A stretch of 64,000 nt of DNA, taken from positions 620,001 to 684,000 of the forward strand of contig NZ_FNYA01000002.1 of assembly GCF_900108955.1 (NCBI RefSeq), in the 5' to 3' direction. Below are positions 1-8,936 of this stretch, piece after piece. This DNA comes from Flavobacterium terrigena (GTDB lineage Bacteria; Bacteroidota; Bacteroidia; Flavobacteriales; Flavobacteriaceae). The notes beneath the pieces were generated by a model. The model worked only from the letters and a program-made list of their open reading frames with translations. It ran no database searches and was not told the origin of the DNA. Made by a program: the position numbers and the translations under genes. Every line of letters starts with the position of its first letter. The first letter of the stretch is position 1.

Positions 1-107
1 AAATTGGTATTAGGAAGGGTTGTGAGTTTCATTATGGTAAACTATTTTTTGAATGGCGAAGTTACGAAGTTTGGTAAAAAGAAGGAATGAAGTTGTATAG
101 ATTTTAT

Positions 108-563
108 TTATTTTAAAATATCTTCAATAATTTTCAAATGATGCTTGGTATGAATCGCTAAGAATTTTTCCGTTTGTTTGGCATTCAAATCACTTAGAAA
201 AGGATGTTTAAAAAAACTATTTTTTGGCAAATTATTTAGTTTTGAAACCTTATTTTTAGCAATTTCAATATTTGATTTTAATTCTTCAACTGTAGCAATA
301 CTTATTGGTGTAACCACTTTTGGCGCTCTAATTTTTCCTCTAGGAATTTTTCCAGTTGTAAAAACAATAAGCTTATTCAAATTAAATTTCGATTTGAATT
401 CTGCTGGATTTGAAATTTCTAATTGACTCATCACTCCATTTATCACCAACAAACAATGATCAATTTGCCAACCAATGGTGCTACTTGAAATTTTTGAATT
501 TGTTTTTTCTAAATTAGGAATATGATTTTCTAATTGAAGAAGTATATTATGAAGTTTGGACAT
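108..563 (-). CDS. DUF1569 (DinB-like) protein
   Basis: This 151-residue soluble protein resembles the DUF1569 branch of the DinB/YfiT four-helix-bundle superfamily. Visible family marks are a Trp-x-x-x-His segment near residue 33-36 (GWQIDH), the middle segment KIPRGKIRAPK, and the C-terminal block HPFLSDLNAKQTEKFLAIHTKHHLK. Its histidines are the likely metal ligands of the fold. It has no signal peptide or membrane segment. It is a single gene with a short AT-rich gap to the OmpA-like gene upstream. The substrate is unknown; some DinB relatives are metal-dependent thiol transferases, but nothing here shows which. Confidence 0.75.
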   Translation of the reverse strand: MSKLHNILLQLENHIPNLEKTNSKISSSTIGWQIDHCLLVINGVMSQLEISNPAEFKSKFNLNKLIVFTTGKIPRGKIRAPKVVTPISIATVEELKSNIEIAKNKVSKLNNLPKNSFFKHPFLSDLNAKQTEKFLAIHTKHHLKIIEDILK

Positions 564-629
564 AATTTTTAGATTTAAAAAAACCTAACAACTAGAAAAT
601 TGTTAGGTTTTAAATGTTTTATTTGAAAA

Positions 630-1595
630 TTAAATTTCGTTTAACAACTTAGACAATTCGTCTAATTTTGGTTCTAAAATAATTTCAATTCTACGATTTT
701 TGGCTTTCCCTTCTGCAGAATCATTGCTTAATAATGGCGCAAATTCACTTCTACCTGCAGCGGTTAAATTCGCTTTATTCACTTTAGGATTCGCAATTAA
801 AATATTTACAATTGAAGTTGCACGTTTTGTAGATAAATCCCAGTTATTTTCGATACCACCAGCTAAAGTTCCTGTAATTTTATCATTATCCGTATGTCCT
901 TCAATTAAAACAGATAAATCCTGATTATCACCTAAAACTTTACCAACTAAATCAACAACTTTTTTACCTTCAGTTCCAACTGTCCAACTTCCAGATTCGA
1001 AAAGTAATTTATTTTCCATAGAAACATAAACTTTACCATCTTTTTCCGTAACAGTTAATCCTTTTCCTTCAAACGCTTTTAACGATTTAGATAAAGTTTC
1101 TTTTAATTTTTTCATAGCTGCTTCTTTATCAGCCATAATTTTTTCTAATTCTGCCAAACGTGTTGAAGATTTTAATAAATCGGCTTTCAATTTGTTTAAC
1201 TTGTCTTGCTCAGCAGCCATCGCTTTTTGCTTCGCTTCTAACTCCGCTAATAATTCACGATTTTTCTTAATATTCGCATCTAAAGCTTCGTTGCTATCTT
1301 TTTCAAGTGCCGCATAAGACGATTTTAAGTTATCTAAACTTTTTTTAGTTGCTGCATAATCAGCGGCTAATTTATCACGTTCAGCTCTTAATTTTTCTGA
1401 TTCCGATTTGTACTTATCTAAATCTGTTTGTAAAGCAGTATTATTGGTTTTTAAACCTTCATTTTCATCTGCTAAAGAGTTACGTTCTTTTTTAAGTTCG
1501 GCGAACTTATTTTCTAAATCTTGATAGATTTTTTTAGAAACACATGAAGTTGTCATGGCTAATACTACTATGGCTAATCCTACTCTTCTTATCAT
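630..1595 (-). CDS. OmpA-family lipoprotein with coiled coil
   Basis: The 321-residue protein starts with a lipoprotein signal (lipobox TTSC, Cys18). A long, charged coiled coil follows (about residues 25-185), rich in Lys, Glu, Leu and Ala. The C-terminal OmpA-like peptidoglycan-binding domain (about 195-310) contains LIEGHTDND, NWDLSTKRA and KNRRIEI, which carry the Asp and Arg used to bind diaminopimelate. It probably sits in the outer membrane, and the coiled coil spans the periplasm to the wall. Family members act in envelope stability. It is not a porin, because no beta-barrel segment is present. The neighbours are not functionally related. Confidence 0.88.
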   Translation of the reverse strand: MIRRVGLAIVVLAMTTSCVSKKIYQDLENKFAELKKERNSLADENEGLKTNNTALQTDLDKYKSESEKLRAERDKLAADYAATKKSLDNLKSSYAALEKDSNEALDANIKKNRELLAELEAKQKAMAAEQDKLNKLKADLLKSSTRLAELEKIMADKEAAMKKLKETLSKSLKAFEGKGLTVTEKDGKVYVSMENKLLFESGSWTVGTEGKKVVDLVGKVLGDNQDLSVLIEGHTDNDKITGTLAGGIENNWDLSTKRATSIVNILIANPKVNKANLTAAGRSEFAPLLSNDSAEGKAKNRRIEIILEPKLDELSKLLNEI

Positions 1596-1657
1596 TATAT
1601 CAGTTTTGTTTTATAATTAGACGTTTGTTTTTTGTATTTGGTTGTATGCTAATTTAT

Positions 1658-2419
1658 TTATTCAATTTCCACCAAAATCGGACAATGATCTGAATGTTTG
1701 GCTTCTGGTAAAATTAAGGCTCTTTTTATATTATCTATTAATTGTTCCGTTACTAAGCAATAATCAATTCTCCAACCTTTATTATTATTTCTAGCATTCG
1801 CTCTATAACTCCACCAAGTGTAATGATGCGGATCCTTGTTTAAATGACGGAAGGTATCAACCATTCCTGTTTTCATAAATCCATCTAGCCAAGAACGTTC
1901 TTCTGGTAAAAATCCAGACGTTTTTTCGTTGCCTTTCGGATTATGAATATCAATCGCTTCGTGGCAAATATTATAATCACCACAGATTACTAAATGCGGA
2001 ATTTCTTGTCGCAGATTTACAATATATTGTTGAATATCGTCCATGTATTTAAACTTATAACCCAATCTGTCATTATTCGTTCCAGATGGTAAATACATGC
2101 TCATCACTGACAAATTATCGTAATCAACACGTAAATTTCTACCTTCAAAATCCATCGATTCTAATCCGGTTCCGAAAACCACATTATTAGGTTCGGTTTT
2201 ACATAAAATAGCAACACCGCTATATCCTTTTTTTTGTGCAGAAAAATAATATTGATACGGATAACCAGCTGCTGCAATTTCTTCCCTAGGAATTTGATCT
2301 TCAGTAGCCTTAATTTCTTGCAAGCAAATTACATCCGGATTAGCACTTTTTAACCATTCGATAAATCCTTTAGTTATCGCAGCTCTGATGCCATTTACAT
2401 TATATGAGATAATCTTCAT
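1658..2419 (-). CDS. xth: exodeoxyribonuclease III
   Basis: The 253-residue protein is a full-length ExoIII/AP endonuclease of the endonuclease-exonuclease-phosphatase fold. Visible motifs are the N-terminal SYNVNGIRAA, metal-binding CLQEIKA (Glu), GDYNICHEAIDI (Asp and Asn of the active site), RIDYCLV and the C-terminal SDHCPI with the catalytic His. It cuts DNA at abasic sites in base excision repair and has 3'-5' exonuclease activity. It is cytoplasmic and monocistronic, and divergent from the acyltransferase gene that begins at 2601. Confidence 0.93.
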   Translation of the reverse strand: MKIISYNVNGIRAAITKGFIEWLKSANPDVICLQEIKATEDQIPREEIAAAGYPYQYYFSAQKKGYSGVAILCKTEPNNVVFGTGLESMDFEGRNLRVDYDNLSVMSMYLPSGTNNDRLGYKFKYMDDIQQYIVNLRQEIPHLVICGDYNICHEAIDIHNPKGNEKTSGFLPEERSWLDGFMKTGMVDTFRHLNKDPHHYTWWSYRANARNNNKGWRIDYCLVTEQLIDNIKRALILPEAKHSDHCPILVEIE

Positions 2420-2569
2420 TTTTGTTTTTTCTAATTCTCAAAAATAGAAAAACTTTTCAATAAATTCTCTTATTGAGCAAGTATTTTATAAAATTTTTAA
2501 TAAACTAAGTTCATTATTAAATTGTTTGTAATTGTGTCTTTTTGATACCTAAAAATTCAATAGAATTGT

Positions 2570-2577
2570 TATCTTTG
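2570..2577 (+). promoter_or_regulatory. -7 promoter box upstream of acyltransferase gene
   Basis: TATCTTTG matches the Bacteroidota -7 consensus TAnnTTTG and lies 24 bp before the ATG at 2601. No good -33 TTTG is seen at the usual distance. An 11-bp inverted repeat (TTGAGCAAGTA at 2473-2483 and TACTTGCTCAA at 2579-2589) brackets the promoter region. Confidence 0.6.
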
Positions 2578-2600
2578 TTACTTGCTCAAAATAAAAATAA

Positions 2601-4406
2601 ATGGGATTAGTTACTGCAAAAGAAGTAGCCAAAGCAATAAATACGGACAAATATGGTTTTTTAGGAACTTTTTCTGGGTGGTTACTCATGAAAGTGCTTA
2701 AAATTTCCACACTTAATAAAATCTATAATCGAAACAAGCATTTAAGTGATTTAGAATTTTTAAATGCCATTTTAGATGAGTTTCAAATTAAATTTGAAAT
2801 TCCTGAAGAAGATTTGAAACGTTTACCAAAAGACGGCGCTTATATTACCATATCCAATCATCCTTTAGGTGGAATTGATGGTATTTTATTATTGAAATTA
2901 ATGCTAGAACGCGAGCCAAATTTCAAAATAATTGCCAACTTCTTATTGCACCGAATTGAACCGATGAAGCCGTATATTATGCCGGTAAATCCGTTTGAAG
3001 ATCATAAAGATGCGAAATCTAGCGTTGTTGGAATTAAAGAAACTTTACGTCATTTAAGCGATGGAAAACCATTAGGAATATTCCCTGCTGGTGAAGTTTC
3101 AACATATAAAGATGGAAAATTAATTGTAGATAAACCTTGGGAAGAAGGTGCCTTAAAAATTATTAAAAAAGCAAAAGTTCCTGTTGTTCCTATTTATTTT
3201 CACGCACAAAACAGTAAATTATTTTATAGTTTATCAAAACTAAACGACACCTTACGTACGGCAAAATTACCAAGTGAATTATTAACTCAGAAGAACCGAG
3301 TGATTAAAGTTCGTATTGGTAAACCGATTCCTGTAAACGAATTAAGTGAATACGAAACGATTCCAGAATTTGGAGAATTTTTAAGAAAGAAAACTTATAT
3401 GCTTTCTAAATCTTTTGAAGAAAAAGAAGAAGAAAACTTCAGATTAACTTTTCCAAAATTTACTAGTAGCCCAAAAGCTGCGAAACAAATTGTAAAACCT
3501 GCCAATCACGAACAAATTATTGAAGAAATTAATTTCTTAAAAGAAGGCGATTATCAATTATTACAAAGTAAAAATTACAGAGTTTTTTTAGTTACAGCTG
3601 AAAAAATCCCTAACATTTTGCACGAAATTGGTCGTTTACGTGAAATTACTTTTAGAGAAGTTGGAGAAGGAACAAACGAAGCCATCGACTTAGACAAATA
3701 CGATCAATATTATCACCATATGTTTTTATGGGATGAAGATGCTCAAATGATTGCTGGAGCCTACAGAATGGGGTTTGGTTCAAAGATATTTCCAAAATAC
3801 GGTTTAGCAGGCTTCTACTTAAATGAACTTTTTAAATTTGAACCGGAATTAAATGATATGATGGCTCAATCTATTGAAATGGGTCGTGCTTTTATTATTT
3901 CGGAATACCAACAAAAACCAATGCCTTTATTCTTATTATGGAAAGGAATTGTACATACCACTTTACATTATCCGGAACATAAATTCTTAATTGGTGGTGT
4001 AAGTATTAGTAATCAGTTTTCAGAATTCTCTAAATCGTTGATGATTGAATTTATGAAATCTAATTATTACGATCCGTATGTAGCGCAATATATTAAGCCA
4101 AAACAAGAATTTAAGGTTAAACTAAAAGACGCTGATAAAGATTTCGTATTTAATGAAGCGGAAGCCGATTTAAATAAGTTCGATAAAATCATTGACGAAA
4201 TTGAACCAGGTTCTTTACGATTACCGGTTTTAATTAAGAAATACATCAAGCAAAATGCGAGAGTTGTTGCATTTAACGTAGATCCAATGTTCAATAACGC
4301 GATTGACGGATTGATGTATATTAAAATTTCTGATATTCCTGAAAGCACAGTAAAACCAGTTATGGAAGAATTTCAAGCAGAATTAGAAAGAAAACATAAA
4401 GGGTAA
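2601..4406 (+). CDS. OlsF-like bifunctional acyltransferase (amino-acid lipid synthesis)
   Basis: The 601-residue protein joins two acyltransferases. The N-terminal half (about 60-290) is a PlsC-like O-acyltransferase with SNHPLGGIDG (His and Asp) and FPAGEVST. The C-terminal half (about 315-520) is an OlsB/FeeM-type N-acyltransferase with EVGEGTNEAIDLDKYD, AGAYRMGFG, SIEMGRAFI and PLFLLWKGI. This order is that of OlsF, known to make ornithine lipids; in Bacteroidota related enzymes make glycine lipids. It therefore probably builds both acyl steps of an aminolipid at the inner membrane. Its stop codon abuts the stop of the convergent DUF2752 gene (TAA then TTA at 4404-4409). The amino acid used cannot be told from sequence. 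Confidence 0.8.
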   Translation: MGLVTAKEVAKAINTDKYGFLGTFSGWLLMKVLKISTLNKIYNRNKHLSDLEFLNAILDEFQIKFEIPEEDLKRLPKDGAYITISNHPLGGIDGILLLKLMLEREPNFKIIANFLLHRIEPMKPYIMPVNPFEDHKDAKSSVVGIKETLRHLSDGKPLGIFPAGEVSTYKDGKLIVDKPWEEGALKIIKKAKVPVVPIYFHAQNSKLFYSLSKLNDTLRTAKLPSELLTQKNRVIKVRIGKPIPVNELSEYETIPEFGEFLRKKTYMLSKSFEEKEEENFRLTFPKFTSSPKAAKQIVKPANHEQIIEEINFLKEGDYQLLQSKNYRVFLVTAEKIPNILHEIGRLREITFREVGEGTNEAIDLDKYDQYYHHMFLWDEDAQMIAGAYRMGFGSKIFPKYGLAGFYLNELFKFEPELNDMMAQSIEMGRAFIISEYQQKPMPLFLLWKGIVHTTLHYPEHKFLIGGVSISNQFSEFSKSLMIEFMKSNYYDPYVAQYIKPKQEFKVKLKDADKDFVFNEAEADLNKFDKIIDEIEPGSLRLPVLIKKYIKQNARVVAFNVDPMFNNAIDGLMYIKISDIPESTVKPVMEEFQAELERKHKG

Positions 4407-4805
4407 TTACCTCCAAATAGACTCCTTTAAAATAGCATCAAAAGAATTATCTTTAATAAAAAATATAATTCTAGTAGTATGATAAACAATCAAAAGTGCG
4501 ACGAAAATATACGTCCACTTTTTTTTGTTGAACGTATTTGCAAAAAATGGTTTTTTGTAATATAATTCTAAACTTAGTTTGATTAAGAAGTAAAACGCTA
4601 AGACCAAAACTACTGGCCCAAATAAGTGAAAAGCGATACTTTTAAGTAAATCTCCTTCGTATAAATACACCAAAGATTTTGTAATTCCACAACCCGGACA
4701 AGGAAATCCTGTTAGCATTTTGAAAGGACAAAAAGATTGTTCGCTCTCTAAATTTCCACTGTTGGTTAGGAGTATAAAAAAAGGAATAATTAGCACGAGT
4801 AACAC
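4407..4805 (-). CDS. DUF2752 membrane protein
   Basis: The 132-residue protein begins with a hydrophobic segment and carries the DUF2752 signature CPFKMLTGFPCPGCGITKSLVYLYEGDLLKS split over residues 26-55. The CPGCGITK cysteines are the conserved mark of the family. Two further transmembrane segments follow (about 58-78 and 90-110). The function of the family is unknown. It lies 37 bp downstream of the DUF4234-like gene on the same strand, and these two families often adjoin in flavobacteria, so they may be co-transcribed. Confidence 0.8.
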   Translation of the reverse strand: MLLVLIIPFFILLTNSGNLESEQSFCPFKMLTGFPCPGCGITKSLVYLYEGDLLKSIAFHLFGPVVLVLAFYFLIKLSLELYYKKPFFANTFNKKKWTYIFVALLIVYHTTRIIFFIKDNSFDAILKESIWR

Positions 4806-4842
4806 ACTAATTATTCCTATAATTCTATATTGAATAAATTTT

Positions 4843-5226
4843 TTAATTGTATAATTTATTTAATTCCGATTGAACAATCATGGCAGCAATCATAGGAAAG
4901 AAAAATCCTAAAACTAACAATAAAACTGAATCGTCTTTTTGTGGCTGACCTGTTAATTGATACACTTTTGGTAAACCATCTCTACCAACTAACCAATAGA
5001 AAAATAAGTTTAATCCACAGCATCCAGTAATTAAAGCAATTGTTGGAGATACTACTTCTTTTTCGTTGGCTGCATTAATTACTTCTGCCGCTTTCACGTT
5101 CCAGTAAATTAAATACAATCCACAAGTTAAAATTCCGAAAATAAGAACCATTACTGGATCTACTTTGAAAAAAGGAATATTTGGTTTTGATTTATTCCAA
5201 TCTTCTTGATGAGTAACTTCATTCAT
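4843..5226 (-). CDS. DUF4234-like small membrane protein
   Basis: The 127-residue protein has a polar N-terminus of about 22 residues and then three hydrophobic segments (about 25-42, 62-80 and 102-118). The segment MVLIFGILTCGLYLIYWNVKAAEVIN looks like the start of the DUF4234 domain. A CC pair occurs in the second segment (TGCCGLNLFFYW). It has no enzymatic motif. It precedes the DUF2752 gene and probably shares its transcript. Family assignment rests on the first segment only. Confidence 0.6.
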   Translation of the reverse strand: MNEVTHQEDWNKSKPNIPFFKVDPVMVLIFGILTCGLYLIYWNVKAAEVINAANEKEVVSPTIALITGCCGLNLFFYWLVGRDGLPKVYQLTGQPQKDDSVLLLVLGFFFPMIAAMIVQSELNKLYN

Positions 5227-5282
5227 AATTTTTATAGTTTTAGTTTCTAGTTATAAAGTTAGTAGTGGATTATTAACATTTG

Positions 5283-6236
5283 TTACACATAGATACTAAT
5301 AATTTTATTTACAATTACTTGAGCTAATTTTTCTTTACTCTCAAATGTCCAACCTGCAATATGTGGCGTTAATAAAACATTATTAGCTTGCAATAAATAT
5401 TCGAAAGCTTCAGGTTTATCACCTTCAAACAATGTTTCAAAAGATAATTTCTCATATTCTAAAACATCTAAACCTGCTCCTAAAATTTTTCCAGATTGCA
5501 ACGCTGCAACTAAATCTGCTGTAACAACGCTTTTTCCTCTAGCGGTATTGATTAACCAAAACGGTTTCGTAAATTGATTGATAAATTCCGAATTGACCAT
5601 TTTATCTGTTTCTGGTGTCCAAGGAATATGCAAACTTAACACATCTGTTTTTTGTTGTAATTCTTGTAAAGAAACTTGTTTAGCGTTTTCATCACCAACG
5701 TTTGGTAAAATATCGTAACATAAAACTTCCACATCAAAACCTCTCAATTTCTTAGCAAAAGATTTTCCCATATTTCCGTAACCGATAATCCCAACTGTTT
5801 TTCCATCCAATTCGAATCCACGATTACTTTCACGGTTCCAATGTCCAGATTTGACTTCTTTATCGGCGTTATTTAGTTTATTAAAAAGCGACAAAATCAT
5901 ACCTAAAGCATGTTCACCAACGGCATTACAATTCCCTTCTGGTGCGGCAATAAGATGGATTTTTTTACTTTCTGCATAATCGCAATCGATACTTTCTAAA
6001 CCAGCACCAACACGAGCAATAAATTGTAAATTTTTGGCTTTATCGATAAAGGTTTTATCAATTTTAAATCGGCTTCTGATGACAATTCCGTGGTAGTTTT
6101 CAATTTTATTTTCTACTTCTTCTTTTGTAGAAATGAAATCCGCTTCGTTAGTGAAACCAGCATTTTCTAATTGTTCCCAAAGTAAGGGATGATTGGAATC
6201 AATATGAAGAATTTTAATTTTTGATAAATTTGACAT
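5283..6236 (-). CDS. D-2-hydroxyacid dehydrogenase (phosphoglycerate dehydrogenase-like)
   Basis: The 317-residue protein is a NAD-dependent D-isomer-specific 2-hydroxyacid dehydrogenase. It shows RVGAGLESID, the dinucleotide-binding loop GYGNMG with the following acidic residue (CYDI), the Arg-containing NTARGKSVV and the catalytic His in LLTPHIAGWT. Such enzymes oxidise or reduce 2-hydroxyacids; closest in look are SerA-type phosphoglycerate dehydrogenases, but it lacks the C-terminal ACT domain of SerA. It is cytoplasmic and the gene stands alone. The true substrate is not visible. Confidence 0.85.
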   Translation of the reverse strand: MSNLSKIKILHIDSNHPLLWEQLENAGFTNEADFISTKEEVENKIENYHGIVIRSRFKIDKTFIDKAKNLQFIARVGAGLESIDCDYAESKKIHLIAAPEGNCNAVGEHALGMILSLFNKLNNADKEVKSGHWNRESNRGFELDGKTVGIIGYGNMGKSFAKKLRGFDVEVLCYDILPNVGDENAKQVSLQELQQKTDVLSLHIPWTPETDKMVNSEFINQFTKPFWLINTARGKSVVTADLVAALQSGKILGAGLDVLEYEKLSFETLFEGDKPEAFEYLLQANNVLLTPHIAGWTFESKEKLAQVIVNKIISIYV

Positions 6237-6345
6237 TGCGCTGTGTTTTAAAACGGAAAGTTAGGGTTTTACACAGAGATTCGCAAAATAAAATTTTTCT
6301 TCCCAACCTTTTTATAGAAAACTACATCTATATAAAATAATACAT

Positions 6346-6353
6346 TATTTTTG
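6346..6353 (+). promoter_or_regulatory. -7 promoter box
   Basis: TATTTTTG fits TAnnTTTG. Transcription would begin near 6360, which favours the ATG at 6369 over the in-frame ATG at 6360 as start of the next gene. Confidence 0.5.
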
Positions 6354-6368
6354 GGTTAATTGATTTAT

Positions 6369-7595
6369 ATGAAACAAAACTTCACTTTTTTATTCCTTTT
6401 ATTTCTTACGACTGTTTTTGGACAAAAAACGGTTAATGATTCTTTAATTTCTATAACTGAAAAGGAATATATTTATCAAATTCAAGGCATTTTAAAACTA
6501 AAAAACTTAAATAAAACAGATGAGAATTTTTACTTCAGAGTAAATAATTATAATATTTCAATCGAATTAATTCAAGATAAAAATGGAATTTTAAACTTAG
6601 AATCCATTCAATATTATATTCAAGGTAAAAACAACAAAGACACTGACACTATAATAAATCGAATAAAACACAATCAAGAAACTGCACTTTGGTTATTTGA
6701 AAACATTAAAAAAGGGAATATTGAAAACATCATTCCTGCAAAGAAAAAAGATTCCGGAAAAGCTGGAATTTTAATGACTGATGATTATTATTTAGAATTT
6801 TCAAATAAGGAAAATTACACAATAAAAGCATTTCATTATTCAAACCTAGATACTATTTCAAAAAATTATACTCTAAAAAACCTAATAGATGATTTATATA
6901 AAAAAATTGATACTGAGAATATAGAAAAAACCTTTAAGAATAATTTACCAAGCGACTTTACTTACAGAAGGTTTCATTATGGCTTTTATAAAATAGCAAA
7001 TTCATCTTTACAATTTGGGTATTACAGTAATGTTAGGCTCCCAATGGGTTTTTCTTTTTATTATAATTTACGAAAAGCTAAAAAGAAATATTTAAATATT
7101 GGTTCAGGGATTATTTTACAAAATAATTTCAAAGACAATATTCATTTTGAAGCTGATTTAACAAAAAGAGGAATATTTAAAGACAGAAAAAACTATACAG
7201 ATTCTTTTAGAATAACATACGAATTCAATAAACTTAATTATATTAAAACCATTTCAAATTTTGAGAATTATAAAATAATTTATGCAGGAACAATTGACAA
7301 ATATTTCAGTTTTGATTTAGGCTATAATCAATTAAAAAATGAAAAAACATCTGATGGTTTTAGTATAGGAATAAGTAAAAATTATGAATCAATTCATTTA
7401 GAACCTTTTTATAAATTAGATTGTTTTCAAAACAAAATAACTAATTATAAAATTGGATTTTATAAATCTTTTCCAATAAAAACTGATAAAAAATCTTTTA
7501 GAATATATACAAGTCTATTTTACGAAAAAACTTTTGATTTTAGAAGTTTGAATTTCTCTTTATATGTACCAATAAAATATTGGACAATTAATTAA
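6369..7595 (+). CDS. secreted protein of unknown function
   Basis: I do not recognise this family. From the ATG at 6369 the protein has 408 residues and begins with a clear signal peptide (MKQNFTFLFLLFLTTVFGQ), with cleavage likely after FG. The first third (about 20-190) is mixed alpha/beta and contains LNLESIQYYIQG and NIIPAKKKDSGKAG. The last half is rich in Tyr, Phe and alternating polar/hydrophobic residues (LNIGSGIILQNN, YFSFDLGYNQLKN, FRIYTSLFYEKTFDF) and could form outer-membrane beta strands. There is no lipobox and no type IX sorting domain. An alternative start at 6360 adds three residues. It is followed by two small hairpin repeats. Confidence 0.7.
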   Translation: MKQNFTFLFLLFLTTVFGQKTVNDSLISITEKEYIYQIQGILKLKNLNKTDENFYFRVNNYNISIELIQDKNGILNLESIQYYIQGKNNKDTDTIINRIKHNQETALWLFENIKKGNIENIIPAKKKDSGKAGILMTDDYYLEFSNKENYTIKAFHYSNLDTISKNYTLKNLIDDLYKKIDTENIEKTFKNNLPSDFTYRRFHYGFYKIANSSLQFGYYSNVRLPMGFSFYYNLRKAKKKYLNIGSGIILQNNFKDNIHFEADLTKRGIFKDRKNYTDSFRITYEFNKLNYIKTISNFENYKIIYAGTIDKYFSFDLGYNQLKNEKTSDGFSIGISKNYESIHLEPFYKLDCFQNKITNYKIGFYKSFPIKTDKKSFRIYTSLFYEKTFDFRSLNFSLYVPIKYWTIN

Positions 7596-7612
7596 ATATA
7601 TAGTTTGCGTGA

Positions 7613-7632
7613 GATCCTTTCAGGATGACAAG
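7613..7632. repeat. intergenic hairpin ending in ATGACAAG
   Basis: ATCCT-TTC-AGGAT forms a short hairpin and is directly followed by GACAAG. It belongs with the similar units at 7656-7680, 12416-12456 and 61786-61810. Confidence 0.55.
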
Positions 7633-7655
7633 TTTGTGGATAATTGAAAAAATAG

Positions 7656-7680
7656 ATGCTGAAACAAGTTCAGCATGACA
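7656..7680. repeat. intergenic hairpin ending in ATGACA
   Basis: ATGCTGAA-ACAAG-TTCAGCAT has 8-bp perfect arms and is followed by GACA. It lies 23 bp after the previous unit, between the secreted protein gene and dusB, which converge. Confidence 0.6.
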
Positions 7681-7697
7681 AAAATTGACTTATTGAC

Positions 7698-8702
7698 TTA
7701 TTGCCCAATTGACGCATTGTCATAATTCGCGTACACTTCTCTAATTTGATTGAATACATCAAATAATTCATTGTGTCCGTCAGTAGTTACTAAACGTTGT
7801 TTGTATTGTTTAAAATCTTGAATACCTTTGAAGTAGTTGGTATAATGACGACGCATTTCTACGATTCCAACGCGTTCACCTTTCCATTCCATAGACCAAA
7901 TTAAGTGGTTTTGAGCCGCTTCTACTCGATCTGCAACAGTTGGTGGCGCTAATTTTTCGCCCGTTTTGAAAAAATGTTTGATTTCGTTGAAAATCCATGG
8001 ATAACCAATCGCAGCACGACCGATCATCATTCCATCTAAACCAAATTTATTTTTATATTCTAAGGCTTTTTCTGGAGAATCGATATCACCATTTCCGAAA
8101 ATTGGCATAGTAATTCGTGGATTGTTTTTGATGCGTTCAATGTGCGTCCAATCGGAATGCCCTTTATACATTTGCGCACGCGTTCTGGCATGAACGGTTA
8201 AAGCTTGCACACCAATATCTTGTAAACGTTCGGCAACTTCATCAATATTGATGGAAGCTTCGTCCCAACCCAAACGGGTTTTTACCGTAACTGGAAGACT
8301 TGTTCCTTTGATAACCGCTTTCGTTAAACGAACCATTAAATCAACATCTTTTAAAACTCCAGCGCCAGCGCCTTTACAAACCACTTTTTTTACTGGGCAA
8401 CCAAAATTAATATCTACTAAATCAGGTTGAACAGTGTCTACAATTTTAGCAGACATTTCCATAGCTTCTTCGTCACCACCAAAAATTTGAATTCCAACTG
8501 GACGTTCGTAATCGAAAATATCCAATTTCATTCGACTTTTCATGGCATCACGAATTAAGCCTTCCGAAGAAATAAATTCAGAATACATCAAATCGGCTCC
8601 GTGCATTTTGCACAAACGGCGAAATGGCGGATCACTCACATCTTCCATTGGAGCAAGAAGCAAGGGATAATCGGGTAAAATGATGTTTCCTATTTTTGGC
8701 AT
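7698..8702 (-). CDS. dusB: tRNA dihydrouridine synthase
   Basis: The 334-residue protein is a FMN-dependent tRNA dihydrouridine synthase of the DusB type. It has LLAPMEDVSDPPFRRLC at the N-terminus, the NFGCPVKKVVCKGAGAG segment with the catalytic Cys, the HARTRAQMYKG motif with phosphate-binding His and Arg, and FGNGDI and GRAAIGYPWIF for FMN binding. It reduces specific uridines in the D-loop of tRNA. It is cytoplasmic and of normal length. Its final codons read into an AT-rich stretch containing ATTGACGCATTGTCATAAT, similar to a dispersed intergenic repeat. Confidence 0.93.
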   Translation of the reverse strand: MPKIGNIILPDYPLLLAPMEDVSDPPFRRLCKMHGADLMYSEFISSEGLIRDAMKSRMKLDIFDYERPVGIQIFGGDEEAMEMSAKIVDTVQPDLVDINFGCPVKKVVCKGAGAGVLKDVDLMVRLTKAVIKGTSLPVTVKTRLGWDEASINIDEVAERLQDIGVQALTVHARTRAQMYKGHSDWTHIERIKNNPRITMPIFGNGDIDSPEKALEYKNKFGLDGMMIGRAAIGYPWIFNEIKHFFKTGEKLAPPTVADRVEAAQNHLIWSMEWKGERVGIVEMRRHYTNYFKGIQDFKQYKQRLVTTDGHNELFDVFNQIREVYANYDNASIGQ

Positions 8703-8810
8703 GTTGTAATTTTGTGCAAAGATAATGAAAGTTTTTGAATGTAATAGGTACGCAGATAAAACTGATTTTACAGCTTTTTATAAATGTCTTCTGAAATGGA
8801 TTGTTGAATT

Positions 8811-8898
8811 ATAGCCCCGATAGGAGCGGTATCTTTTTTAAATTTGTTCCTTTCATTTAAAGGAACAAATTTAAAAAAATATAGCGGATAGCGGGACG
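8811..8898. repeat. long palindromic intergenic element
   Basis: A perfect 20-bp stem (8834-8853 with 8859-8878, loop CATTT) is bracketed by ATAGCCCCGATAGGAGCGG on the left and ATAGCGGATAGCGGGACG on the right. The layout (AGCCCCGATAG...hairpin...AGCGGATAGCGGGA) is that of a hairpin repeat I recall from many flavobacterial genomes; copy number here cannot be tested. It fills most of the gap between dusB and the EnvC-like gene and could act as a terminator or mRNA 3'-end stabiliser for the latter. Confidence 0.7.
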
Positions 8899-8936
8899 TT
8901 TTGTGTTTTGAAAACTAGCGTTCTGCTTCAAAAAAA

